Shown: positions 8,671 to 16,468 of the stretch, one piece after another
How positions within the stretch are numbered: the stretch's first letter is position 1
Layout of the letters: every line of letters begins with the position of its first letter
Origin: Thermostichus vulcanus str. 'Rupite'
GTDB taxonomy: Bacteria > Cyanobacteriota > Cyanobacteriia > Thermostichales > Thermostichaceae
DNA: 64,000 nt
NCBI RefSeq assembly: GCF_022848905.1
Contig: NZ_JAFIRA010000003.1
Coordinates: 1 to 64,000, forward strand
Reading direction: 5' to 3'
Notes under the pieces: generated by a model
Database searches by the model: none
The model's input: only the letters and a program-made list of their open reading frames with translations
What the model was told of the DNA's origin: nothing
Made by a program: the position numbers and the translations under genes

Positions 8671-9141
8671 ATGAACTTGATGTTTGCGGATCTCCTTCAG
8701 AACGCGGAAGGCCGTTACCTGCACCCGAATGAACTCAAAAGTTTGCACGACTATGTGGAAGGGATCCCGAAACGAGTGCGCATCTACCAGGTCCTCCAGT
8801 CGAAAGAGAGTGAGCTGCTGGATCGGGTGATTGAGAAATTTCAGCCCATGCTACCCAACTTGACCCGTCGCCATGGGGTCTTGGCGTGGGAACGGTGTCG
8901 CCGCGATCTCAGTATGGTGTGGCGCTACTGCTGTATGGCCATGTTGCTCAACGACGAAGACTACCTGCGGGATAAGTTGCTCTACTGGCTAGAGACCATC
9001 CTCAAATCTTTCAAAATGCGCGACGAATGCAAACCGGCCTACAAACTGATGCTCGACTCCCTCCCCTATGTCTTCGGATCAGAAGAGAGCGAGATGATTC
9101 GCCCCTACCTGATTTTGGCCAAGACGATGCTGGTCAGTTAA
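8671..9141 (+). CDS. Phycobiliprotein-like protein retaining the bilin-site C-x-R-D motif
   Basis: 156 residues, close to the length of an allophycocyanin subunit. The N-terminal pattern NAEGRYLHPNELKSL matches the phycobiliprotein X/Y and A helices, and WERCRRDLSMVWRYCCMAML (from residue 73) matches the segment around the chromophore-binding cysteine (K-C-A-R-D-I-x-Y-Y-L-R in phycocyanin). Cys76, Arg78 and Asp79 therefore sit where the bilin-attachment Cys84 and its Arg/Asp partners lie. It has a strong AAGGAG site. Sequence outside this core diverges from true antenna subunits, so a specialised role beside V4R and ferredoxin proteins is more likely than light harvesting. Bilin binding is a prediction. 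Confidence 0.75.
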   Translation: MNLMFADLLQNAEGRYLHPNELKSLHDYVEGIPKRVRIYQVLQSKESELLDRVIEKFQPMLPNLTRRHGVLAWERCRRDLSMVWRYCCMAMLLNDEDYLRDKLLYWLETILKSFKMRDECKPAYKLMLDSLPYVFGSEESEMIRPYLILAKTMLVS

Positions 9142-9225
9142 CCCCGGTCGGTTAACCGAGCCCCCAATCTTGCACAATCTGAAGTCCGCCTTACTCCCGT
9201 TACCCAACTGCCCGCGAGGAGAACC

Positions 9226-9927
9226 ATGACCACCCTACAAGAGATTCTGCAGGAGCAAACCCTGCCTGGGCATTGCTTTAGCCCTGCTTACTACATTCGC
9301 CCCGATATTCATACCGGCATGTTGGAAAGCCGAGGTGGATACCGACTGGCCGCTTTCCCCATGCCCTTGCTAGAAGCTCTGTATTCGGGTTTGCGCTACG
9401 AAACCGGCCAAGCTGCCCGTGTCATCCTCTACAACTGCGGACGCGATTGGGGGGAAGAATTTTTTCGCCGCTTTGAAGATGAACTTTCCCGCTATCACAA
9501 CCAACCCCTGCGGGAGCTGCCGATGGGGATCCTCCTCGATGCTCTCAGCGATTTATGGGCTACCCACGGCTGGGGCAGACTGACCCTGGATTTTTCTGCC
9601 GGGGATCAGGGCGTGGTGCAGGCTAGCGTGTGCAACTCTGGGTTTGCGCTGGCGGCCCGCAACAGCTTTGGCCCAGAGGAAGCCGACAAACCCCGCGAGC
9701 CTAGCTGTTATTTGGAGGCAGGGGTTCTGGCCAGCCTCTTCTCGTTGCTCTCGGGCCGTGAGCTGGTCTGTGTCCAAACCACCTGTGAATCCCTGGGGGC
9801 CAACCAAAACCGTTTCTTAATTGGCACCGCCCAACGTCTGCACAACTGTGAAGAATGGGTACGCAAAGGGATGTCCCATGATGAGATCTTGGATCGGCTC
9901 ACCGCCACACCCGCGGGATCCCACTAA
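9226..9927 (+). CDS. V4R-domain protein (Slr0147-like)
   Basis: 233 residues with GAGGAGA before the ATG. The C-terminal half is a second V4R domain: LFSLLSGRELVCVQTTCESLG aligns with the same region of the 6986 product. Of the V4R cysteines, 161, 182 and 187 are present, but the third of the C-terminal trio (E-T-Y-C in the paralogue) is replaced by Asn, so ligand chemistry may differ between the two. Last gene of the six-gene cluster; its stop overlaps by four bases the stop of the convergent gene 9924-10661. Probably a cytoplasmic ligand-binding assembly factor, as for its paralogue. Confidence 0.8.
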   Translation: MTTLQEILQEQTLPGHCFSPAYYIRPDIHTGMLESRGGYRLAAFPMPLLEALYSGLRYETGQAARVILYNCGRDWGEEFFRRFEDELSRYHNQPLRELPMGILLDALSDLWATHGWGRLTLDFSAGDQGVVQASVCNSGFALAARNSFGPEEADKPREPSCYLEAGVLASLFSLLSGRELVCVQTTCESLGANQNRFLIGTAQRLHNCEEWVRKGMSHDEILDRLTATPAGSH

Positions 9928-10661
9928 GGCAGGTAGGGCTGAAAATCTTGGGTAACGGTAAGGGTCAGATTGGCATTGGGGTTGACCACGGCAACCTCTG
10001 GAGCCGTCACATTACCAATCACGGCCCCCGCTGCTGCTCCCCCCAGCACCTTCTCTGTCGAGATCACCTGGTTGCCAAACAGACCGCCCAGGATCGCCCC
10101 TGCTGCCGCCCCGATTAGCGCATCTTGGACAATCGCCTCTCCGGAGGTATGGCGGGGATCCTTTTGTAAGGGAATCACCTGGCTTTGGGCGTAGAGGGGG
10201 TAAGACTGTCCGTTGATCAGCAGAGAACGGGAAACAAATTGGGTCCCTCCACTCACCGGCTGAAACTGCCCTTCTAGAGTAGCCCCCGCCGGAACGATCA
10301 TATTTCCATAGACATCCCGCAAGGGGGTATCTAGGCTGAGGCTCACGGCACGAGTTTCCCCTGGGGCAATCAGCAGGGTTTCACCCGAGCGATGCACCGC
10401 TTGGATCAAATCTCCAGAACGCAACAGCAGAGCCGTTTGCAACTGAAACTGTTGGCTAGGCTGCAAAGGTTGCGGTTGGCCAAAACCACTGCCACTTTCG
10501 CTGGGTGTGAGGGGGCGCGGATTGACAGGGCGCCATCCCTCTCCTGCTGGGGGCGGCGGCAACGTCGAGTTGCTCATCTGGGCTAACACAGGCCCGGCCA
10601 CTTGCAGCGAGAGCACTCCCCCCAGCAAAGAAGCCAAAATTTGACGAGTGGGTTTGGTCAT
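9924..10661 (-). CDS. Secreted glycine-zipper protein, cyanobacterial, unknown function
   Basis: 245 residues. An N-terminal signal peptide (about residues 1-28, ending V-L-A-Q) is followed by a Pro/Ser/Gln linker and a beta-rich domain (residues 75-170: LLIAPGETRAVSLSL, DVYGNMIVPAGATLEG). Near residues 180-225 lie two Gly/Ala repeats (GAAAGAILGGLFGNQ and GGAAAGAVIGNVT) of the glycine-zipper type that inserts in or packs against membranes. Similar cyanobacterial proteins are usually annotated hypothetical. Single gene, convergent with the V4R gene and divergent from the HtrA gene. Confidence 0.7.
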   Translation of the reverse strand: MTKPTRQILASLLGGVLSLQVAGPVLAQMSNSTLPPPPAGEGWRPVNPRPLTPSESGSGFGQPQPLQPSQQFQLQTALLLRSGDLIQAVHRSGETLLIAPGETRAVSLSLDTPLRDVYGNMIVPAGATLEGQFQPVSGGTQFVSRSLLINGQSYPLYAQSQVIPLQKDPRHTSGEAIVQDALIGAAAGAILGGLFGNQVISTEKVLGGAAAGAVIGNVTAPEVAVVNPNANLTLTVTQDFQPYLP

Positions 10662-11007
10662 GGTTTCACCCCCAAATCACACATCTAAGGTAGCCTCTAA
10701 CAGACCGAAAACTGAAATCCAAACTGGGATCCCAAAAAGTCCCATAGCTCCATTCGACGAAATTCAGCTCTCTTATGTGGATCCCTTACCTTGATCAAAC
10801 CCAAACCCTTGTGAGATGGGCTACATCGAGCGAGCATATTCTCCTGCTCTCTGGCTCAGATGGGGGTACGGAAAAGCGCCATCCCCATCCCCAACGGGAT
10901 CCTTATTCCCCATGCTAGATTGAGCTTCAGATATTCAGATGACACCCGCTTCGAGCGGGGCAAAAGCTTTTTAGCAGTTCCAAACCCTTTCGTCCTTCTC
11001 GTGTGGT
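10662..11007. other. Divergent spacer upstream of HtrA protease gene
   Basis: 346 bases with no coding frame of interest. It contains three GGATCC palindromes and a strong small hairpin (10945-10959) about 50 bases before the protease start codon. Promoters for both flanking genes must lie here, but I cannot name one with confidence. Confidence 0.4.
10945..10959 (+). promoter_or_regulatory. Leader hairpin upstream of HtrA gene
   Basis: CCCGCT-TCG-AGCGGG is a perfect six-pair stem with a three-base loop, followed by AAAAGCTTTTT. It lies 48 bases upstream of the protease ATG, so it would be in the 5' leader if transcription starts further upstream. It could act as a pause, attenuator or RNA-stability element; the downstream T-run resembles a weak terminator. 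Confidence 0.35.
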
Positions 11008-12264
11008 ATGAAGCGCAGTAAGTTAACTTCCAGTTCATCGCCAAGCCAGCCCTCTCTGGGATCCCAGGCTCCTCTGCAAAGGGTTCAATCCTTTCTAAGT
11101 CGCCTTTTCGCCCCACTGACTTTGCGGCCCTTCCTCTCTCCGCTTCTACTCCTGGTGGTGGGGATGGTGCTCGGGGCCGGCTTGATGGGAGGCAAAGGGG
11201 TATCTGCTCAGACGACAGCGGTGCCGCAACTGAATATGAACTTCATCGCCGAAGTGGCGCAAAAGGTGGGGCCAGCGGTCGTCCGTATCGATTCGGAACG
11301 CACGGTGCCTACTCGGGGAGCTTTTCCGGAGGAGTTTTTCAGTGATCCCTTCTTCCGGGATTTCTTTGGCCAAAATATGCCTTCTATTCCCCGACAACGA
11401 CGACAACAGGGAACTGGTTCTGGGTTTATTATCAGCACCGATGGTCAGATCATCACCAATGCCCATGTGGTGGATGGCTCCGACAAGGTAACGGTCACTT
11501 TGAAGGACACCCGCAGTTTTGATGGAGAAGTGCTCGGCTCCGATCCAGTCACCGATGTAGCCGTGGTGAAGATCAAGGCCGAAAACCTGCCGACGGTGCA
11601 GTTGGGCCGTTCCGAAACCCTAGAACCAGGGCAGTGGGCCATCGCCATTGGCAACCCCTTGGGCTTGGATAACACCGTCACTGCTGGCATTATCAGCGCT
11701 TTGGGACGTTCCAGTGGTGAAATTCGTGTGCCCGACAAACGAGTTTCCTTTATCCAAACCGACGCTGCCATCAACCCCGGTAACTCGGGGGGGCCATTGC
11801 TCAACGCTCAAGGGGAAGTGATTGGGGTCAATACCGCCATCATCCAGGGGGCGCAGGGCTTGGGCTTTGCCATTCCGATTGAAACCGCCCAACGGGTGGC
11901 TAACCAACTGATCACCCGCGGCAGGGTGGATCACCCCTATTTGGGCATCCGCATGGTGACCCTAACTCCAGAGTTGAAGGAACGCCTCAATCAGGATCCC
12001 AACAGCCGCATTTTCGTAACGGTGGATCAGGGGGTGCTGATTGGAGAAGTGGTGCAGGGATCCCCGGCTGAACGGTCAGGGTTGCGTTCTGGAGATGTCA
12101 TCCTCTCGGTAAATGGCCGTACCGTCACCACTGCAGATCAGGTGCAACAGGAGGTGGAACGCACCGAAGTAGGCAGTACCCTGGAGCTGGAAATCGAGCG
12201 GGGTGGGCGCCGTCAACGCATTCGCGCTACGACAGGATCTTTCCCGGTAGCCAGTGAACAGTGA
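11008..12264 (+). CDS. HtrA/Deg-family serine protease with PDZ domain
   Basis: 418 residues. An N-terminal basic segment and a hydrophobic stretch (LLLLVVGMVLGAGLMGG, about residues 47-63) form a signal or membrane anchor ending near VSAQ. The trypsin-like domain shows all triad motifs: His in IITNAHVV, Asp in DPVTDVAVVKI and Ser in NPGNSGGPL. A single PDZ domain follows (about residues 310-410). HtrA-type proteases degrade or refold damaged proteins in the periplasm or thylakoid lumen; cyanobacteria have HtrA, HhoA and HhoB, and I cannot tell which this is. A second copy is at 47114-48331. No clear Shine-Dalgarno precedes the ATG. Confidence 0.9.
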   Translation: MKRSKLTSSSSPSQPSLGSQAPLQRVQSFLSRLFAPLTLRPFLSPLLLLVVGMVLGAGLMGGKGVSAQTTAVPQLNMNFIAEVAQKVGPAVVRIDSERTVPTRGAFPEEFFSDPFFRDFFGQNMPSIPRQRRQQGTGSGFIISTDGQIITNAHVVDGSDKVTVTLKDTRSFDGEVLGSDPVTDVAVVKIKAENLPTVQLGRSETLEPGQWAIAIGNPLGLDNTVTAGIISALGRSSGEIRVPDKRVSFIQTDAAINPGNSGGPLLNAQGEVIGVNTAIIQGAQGLGFAIPIETAQRVANQLITRGRVDHPYLGIRMVTLTPELKERLNQDPNSRIFVTVDQGVLIGEVVQGSPAERSGLRSGDVILSVNGRTVTTADQVQQEVERTEVGSTLELEIERGGRRQRIRATTGSFPVASEQ

Positions 12265-12419
12265 AGGGTGATGCTCCGATGCCTAGCAAACCTTCAGCAA
12301 GAGATCCCTACCCATTTTTGTAGTATCAGCCTGGGGATAATAATGGTTTAATGGTCGAAACTTCTTTGCGGACTGTACCCTAGTCCGTCTGTCTCAGGGC
12401 TGGAAACATTCTGGCTAAG

Positions 12420-12438
12420 CCTGTTGTCTCGAAACAGG
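12420..12438 (+). promoter_or_regulatory. Inverted repeat upstream of betaine-type ABC operon
   Basis: CCTGTT-7-AACAGG is a perfect six-base inverted repeat, 19 bases before the start codon of the substrate-binding protein gene. Its position suits an operator or leader hairpin. The gene has no visible Shine-Dalgarno, so this leader may matter for translation. It could also be chance. Confidence 0.25.
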
Positions 12439-12457
12439 GATCCCTTACACCCCGCTT

Positions 12458-13357
12458 ATGCTGAAAACCACTCGTCGTCTTGTCCTGTTGGCCCTGTCTG
12501 GGTTGGCAGCCCTTACCCTTGCTCCTCAAGTCAGCCGTGCTGACACCATCACCGTTGGCTCCAAGGACTTTACCGAGCAATTCATTCTGGGGGAAATGTA
12601 TGCCCTGGCTTTGGAGGCAGCCGGTTTTACCGTCGAACGGAAGCTCAACCTTGGAGGCACTCCTGTGGCTCATGCGGGTTTGCTCAGCGGTGAGATCGAC
12701 CTTTACCCGGAATACACGGGTACCGGGCTGTTGACCGTCCTGAAATTGCCCACCAGTGGTGACCCGGCGGAAGTTTATGAAACCGTAGCCCGCGAGTACG
12801 AAGCGCAGTTCCAACTGATTTGGTTGGATCCCGCCCCCATGAACAACACCCAAGCTCTGGCCATGACCCGCGCTAGGGCAGCGGAGTTGGGCATTGCCAC
12901 TCTTTCCGATATGGCCGCCAAAGCCAGTGAACTGGTGATGATCGGGCCGCCCGAGTTTCAAGCCCGTGAAGATGGTCTACCTGGGATCCAAGCCACCTAT
13001 GGCAATTTCCGCCTCAAGGAGTACAAAGCTGTGGATCCGGGCCTGCGCTACCGGGGCTTGGTGAATGGTGAGGCAGATGTAGCGGTTGCCTTTGGTACCG
13101 ATGGGGAAATTGCTGCTTTTGATCTGGTGCTTTTAGAGGATGACAAACAACTTTTCCCCCCCTACCAAGTGGCACCCGTGGTGCGGCAAGATACTCTAGA
13201 GGCCAACCCTGGTATTGCTGAAGCCTTGAATGCTCTTTCTCCTCTTCTCACCGATGCGGTGATGCAGGAGCTGAACTACGAGGTGAGCGGCAACCAAAAG
13301 GAACCCGCGGATGTAGCCAGAGCCTTTTTGGTAAAAGCTGGCATTCTGACGGAATAA
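12458..13357 (+). CDS. Glycine betaine/choline-type ABC transporter substrate-binding protein (OpuC/OsmX-like)
   Basis: 299 residues. A signal peptide (residues 1-28, ending SRA-D) precedes an OpuAC-type binding domain with characteristic motifs TVGSKDFTEQFILGEM, the YPEYTGTG signature and GLVNGEADVAVAF. The family binds quaternary amines such as glycine betaine, choline or carnitine; with no lipobox it is probably free in the periplasm. First gene of an importer operon: the ATPase starts 26 bases downstream and the permease overlaps that. Likely role: osmoprotectant uptake; the exact ligand cannot be read from sequence by eye. Confidence 0.88.
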   Translation: MLKTTRRLVLLALSGLAALTLAPQVSRADTITVGSKDFTEQFILGEMYALALEAAGFTVERKLNLGGTPVAHAGLLSGEIDLYPEYTGTGLLTVLKLPTSGDPAEVYETVAREYEAQFQLIWLDPAPMNNTQALAMTRARAAELGIATLSDMAAKASELVMIGPPEFQAREDGLPGIQATYGNFRLKEYKAVDPGLRYRGLVNGEADVAVAFGTDGEIAAFDLVLLEDDKQLFPPYQVAPVVRQDTLEANPGIAEALNALSPLLTDAVMQELNYEVSGNQKEPADVARAFLVKAGILTE

Positions 13358-13383
13358 TCCTGGCCATTCGATGAGGCCCCAGT

Positions 13384-14373
13384 GTGAGCAAAATTGAGTT
13401 CGAGCGGGTATCGCTGCGCTTTCCCCACAGTTCCCGTCCTGCAGTGGATGAGTGCAGCTTTTCCGTGGAGTCGGGCCAGTTTGTGGTCATTTTGGGGCCT
13501 TCTGGCTGTGGCAAGACCACCCTCCTGAAAATGGTGAATCGCCTCGTGGATCCCACCCAAGGGCAAATTCGCCTCGAGGGTAAAGACATTCGCCAGTTTC
13601 CCGTCACGGCTCTGCGGCAACGCATTGGTTATGTCATCCAGCAGTCGGGACTTTTCCCCCACATGACCGTAGCGCAAAATATATCCGTGGTACCTAGGCT
13701 TTTGGGGTGGGCAAAGGAGCGCATCCGCGAACGGGTGGATGATCTGCTTAGTTTGGTCAATTTACCGCCCCATGAATATCGACACCGGTACCCCACCCAA
13801 CTGTCCGGTGGGCAACAACAACGGGTGGGCTTGGCCCGGGCTCTGGCGGGAGATCCGGATCTCCTCCTCATGGACGAGCCTTTCGGAGCCATCGATGCCA
13901 TCACCCGCAGCAAGTTGCAAGAGGAGATCCTGCGCCTACAACGACAGCTGAAAAAAACCATCCTCTTCGTTTCTCACGATGTGGAGGAGGCCCTGCGTCT
14001 AGCGGATCAGATTTTGGTCATGCATAAGGGACGGGTTGCTCAATTCGATACCCCCTTTCGGCTGCTCACCCAACCGGCCAGCCCTTTTGTCAAGGAGTTG
14101 CTAGGGGCAGATGATATGGTGCGGCAACTGAGCGTGTTGCGGGTGGAAACCGCCATGGCGGAGATTCCCCATAACCACACCATTCAAGAAGGAGCAGTGG
14201 TTAAACCGCAGGAGAGCCTGCGGCGGGCCTTGTCGGTATTGTTGCGAACCGGGGCGGCGGCCCTAACGGTATGGGAGGATGGACGGGCCATTGGCATTCT
14301 CACCTTGGATCACATTCGGGATTTGGCAGTGCTGGAGGAGACACCCGCGTACGGAGCACAGGGATCCGCATGA
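13384..14373 (+). CDS. Betaine/choline ABC transporter ATP-binding protein with CBS-like tail
   Basis: 329 residues from a GTG at 13384 with GAGG upstream. Nucleotide-binding motifs are complete: Walker A GPSGCGKTT (about residues 39-47), signature LSGGQQQR, Walker B LLLMDEP and the switch His in FVSHD. After residue 240 the tail carries one CBS-like motif (ALTVWEDGRAIGILTLDHI), typical of OpuCA/ProV-type ATPases where CBS domains sense ionic strength; a full tandem pair is not evident. The stop overlaps the permease start (ATGA), indicating translational coupling. Confidence 0.9.
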   Translation: MSKIEFERVSLRFPHSSRPAVDECSFSVESGQFVVILGPSGCGKTTLLKMVNRLVDPTQGQIRLEGKDIRQFPVTALRQRIGYVIQQSGLFPHMTVAQNISVVPRLLGWAKERIRERVDDLLSLVNLPPHEYRHRYPTQLSGGQQQRVGLARALAGDPDLLLMDEPFGAIDAITRSKLQEEILRLQRQLKKTILFVSHDVEEALRLADQILVMHKGRVAQFDTPFRLLTQPASPFVKELLGADDMVRQLSVLRVETAMAEIPHNHTIQEGAVVKPQESLRRALSVLLRTGAAALTVWEDGRAIGILTLDHIRDLAVLEETPAYGAQGSA

Positions 14374-14987
14374 GTTACATCCTTAACAATCCCGGCTTAG
14401 TGTGGCAGCTGACCCAAGAGCACATAGTCATGATCGCGGTCACCCTAGCTATTGCCGTGGTTTTGGCCTTGCCGATTGCGCTGTTGATCCACCAGGTGCG
14501 CTGGCTCACGGTGCCGGTGATGGGAATCTTAAGCACCCTCTACACCGTGCCCAGCCTGGCCTTGATTATTTTGTTGGTGCCCTTGTTTGGCCTCAATGCC
14601 CGCTCGGTGATCGTGGCCATGGTGCTCTACACCCAAGTGATCTTGGTACGCCACATTTCTGTGGGGTTGCACTCCATTCCGCCTGCGATTTTGGAAGCGG
14701 CCAAAGGCATGGGCATGAACCTCTGGCAACGCTGGTGGCAGGTGCAAGTCCCTCTTATGCTGCCGATCTTTTTGGCAGGACTGCGGCTTTCGGCGATTGT
14801 GGCCATTGCCATTGCCACGATTGGGGCCAAGTTTGGGGCCGGAGGACTGGGGACGCTGCTGTTTGATGGTATCGCCCAGGCCGGTCGCTACGACAAGATT
14901 TGGGCGGGATCCCTGGCGGTGGGATCCCTGGCTTTGCTGGTGAATACGGCTTTGTTGGCTTTGGAGTGGGCGGCCCGCCGGGATTGA
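14370..14987 (+). CDS. Betaine/choline ABC transporter permease
   Basis: 205 residues with five or six membrane segments and the EAA-type cytoplasmic loop motif (AILEAAKGMGMNLWQRWW). The start ATG at 14370 overlaps the ATPase stop by four bases. OpuC/Osm-type importers normally encode two different permeases flanking the ATPase and binding protein; only one is present here, so the channel may be a homodimer or a second permease may lie elsewhere. The operon ends six bases before the end of the convergent ycf39 gene. Confidence 0.88.
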   Translation: MSYILNNPGLVWQLTQEHIVMIAVTLAIAVVLALPIALLIHQVRWLTVPVMGILSTLYTVPSLALIILLVPLFGLNARSVIVAMVLYTQVILVRHISVGLHSIPPAILEAAKGMGMNLWQRWWQVQVPLMLPIFLAGLRLSAIVAIAIATIGAKFGAGGLGTLLFDGIAQAGRYDKIWAGSLAVGSLALLVNTALLALEWAARRD

Positions 14988-14993
14988 GATGGG

Positions 14994-15950
14994 TTAGAAG
15001 GGAGTTTTCACCTTCGGCTGCTTGACCTTCAGGTCGCGGATGCGCTTCAGCATTTTTTGGAAATACTCCGCCAGGTAATCCTCCAGCGTTGTCACCGAGG
15101 CGGGATCCATCCCCAAGGTTTCATAAACAGCGGTCATATCGGCGTGCATCGGTTCTTTGGCGGCGATGACTTCCGCAAACGCAAGCCGGTCGGCAATATT
15201 CCAGCTCCATTGAAAGAACTGTGCCACTTTACGTGCTCCTCGCAATAACCCTAGTGGCATGGTGCTCACCTTGGCCTTTTTGCTGGATAGCTGTTCACAC
15301 AAGGCGATCACTTCTCGGGCCGTCCAGGCTTTTGGCCCCGCCAAAGGAAAAATCTGTTGCTTGGCTGCTTCTACACTGAGGGCACGCACCGCAAATCGCG
15401 CCACATCCCACGTATCCAGATAGGCCGTGGGTACCGTTTCACTGGTCACCCAAACCATTTGTTCTTCCAAAATCGGGATAGCGTACTGACTGATCAAGCC
15501 CTGCATGAAGCCCGCCGTCCGAAAAATTGTGTAGGGCATCTGGGATCCAATCAAATACTTCTCAATGTGATGCTTGAAGTTCATCAGCGGCACATTGGCA
15601 TACTCATGGTGGGCACCCATAATCGAGAAAAAGATGAAATGTCCCACCTGAGCCGCCCGCGCCGCGTTGATCAGGGCCACTTTGCCATCCCAATCCACTT
15701 GGCGGGCACTGAGGCTATCGGTTACCCGTACCGTGGCACAGTCGATGACGGCTTCAATCCCCTCCATAGCCGCCTGAAGCGTGCTCGGTTGCAGCAAATT
15801 ACCCACCTTGAGGTGGGCCCCCCACTCACTTAAGAAAGCCGCCTTGGCGGGGTTTCGTACCAGACAGGTCACCTGATGCCCCTCTTCAATGGCTCGCCGC
15901 ACCACTTGCCGGCCCAGCGTTCCCGTCGCCCCCACAACCAGAACTTTCAT
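14994..15950 (-). CDS. ycf39: Ycf39-like atypical short-chain dehydrogenase (PSII assembly)
   Basis: 318 residues from the ATG at 15950; an in-frame extension to 16046 runs through a spacer with three GGATCC sites and is unlikely. The N-terminus is a Rossmann fold with the NAD(P) motif VVGATGTLGRQVV, and the sequence follows the NmrA-like/Ycf39 pattern (FIFFSIMGAHHE, MPYTIFRTAGFMQGL, TVPTAYLDTWDVARF). Ycf39/HCF244 binds early photosystem II assembly modules with high-light-inducible proteins and helps pigment delivery to D1. Length agrees with the family. It is convergent with the ABC importer and a few kilobases from the PAP-like cluster. Confidence 0.88.
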   Translation of the reverse strand: MKVLVVGATGTLGRQVVRRAIEEGHQVTCLVRNPAKAAFLSEWGAHLKVGNLLQPSTLQAAMEGIEAVIDCATVRVTDSLSARQVDWDGKVALINAARAAQVGHFIFFSIMGAHHEYANVPLMNFKHHIEKYLIGSQMPYTIFRTAGFMQGLISQYAIPILEEQMVWVTSETVPTAYLDTWDVARFAVRALSVEAAKQQIFPLAGPKAWTAREVIALCEQLSSKKAKVSTMPLGLLRGARKVAQFFQWSWNIADRLAFAEVIAAKEPMHADMTAVYETLGMDPASVTTLEDYLAEYFQKMLKRIRDLKVKQPKVKTPF

Positions 15951-16109
15951 AAAGTTATCATTTCTTAACCTTACGCATAGTTTATCAGACCCATGGGGAT
16001 CCCAACACAAATCTGATGGGGCCAAAGCAAAAGGGATCCCTTTCAAAACCCAGCCAGACGGGTCTGAAGGGATCCACGGCCTAAAGAATAGACAAAGAAA
16101 AGAAAGGAT

Positions 16110-16400
16110 CTACTTGGCCAACTCGCTCATGCGCTGCGCCAGCGTGAAGTCGAGCTCTGTGATACCGCCAACATCGTGGGTGTTGAGATCGACGCTGACG
16201 CGGTTGTACACATTGCTCCAATCGGGGTGATGACCCATGCTCTCAGCCACCAAAGCAACGCTGCTCATCCAACCAAAAGCTTCAACAAAAGAAGCAAATT
16301 GAAACTCCCGATGCAGTTTTCCAGCCTGTAAAGACCAGCCGGGCAGGGTCTCCAGCTTGGCGTGGATCTCGGTTTCACTTAGTTTGACGGGTCTGGACAT
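16110..16400 (-). CDS. Pterin-4a-carbinolamine dehydratase
   Basis: 96 residues, the normal length. Family motifs are clear: LPGWSLQAGKLHREFQF, MGHHPDWSNVYNRV with the catalytic His-His-Pro, and LNTHDVGGITELDFTLA. It dehydrates 4a-hydroxytetrahydropterin to the quinonoid form in pterin recycling. GGAGGAAG lies just before the ATG. No phenylalanine hydroxylase is nearby, so a broader pterin role is likely. It follows the GNAT gene on the same strand after a 68-base gap. Confidence 0.9.
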   Translation of the reverse strand: MSRPVKLSETEIHAKLETLPGWSLQAGKLHREFQFASFVEAFGWMSSVALVAESMGHHPDWSNVYNRVSVDLNTHDVGGITELDFTLAQRMSELAK

Positions 16401-16468
16401 GGATGCTTCCTCCAGTCAATGCCATCGTTTTCATCAAAAGGGCAAGTAAGACCGGATCCCCGCTTAAT

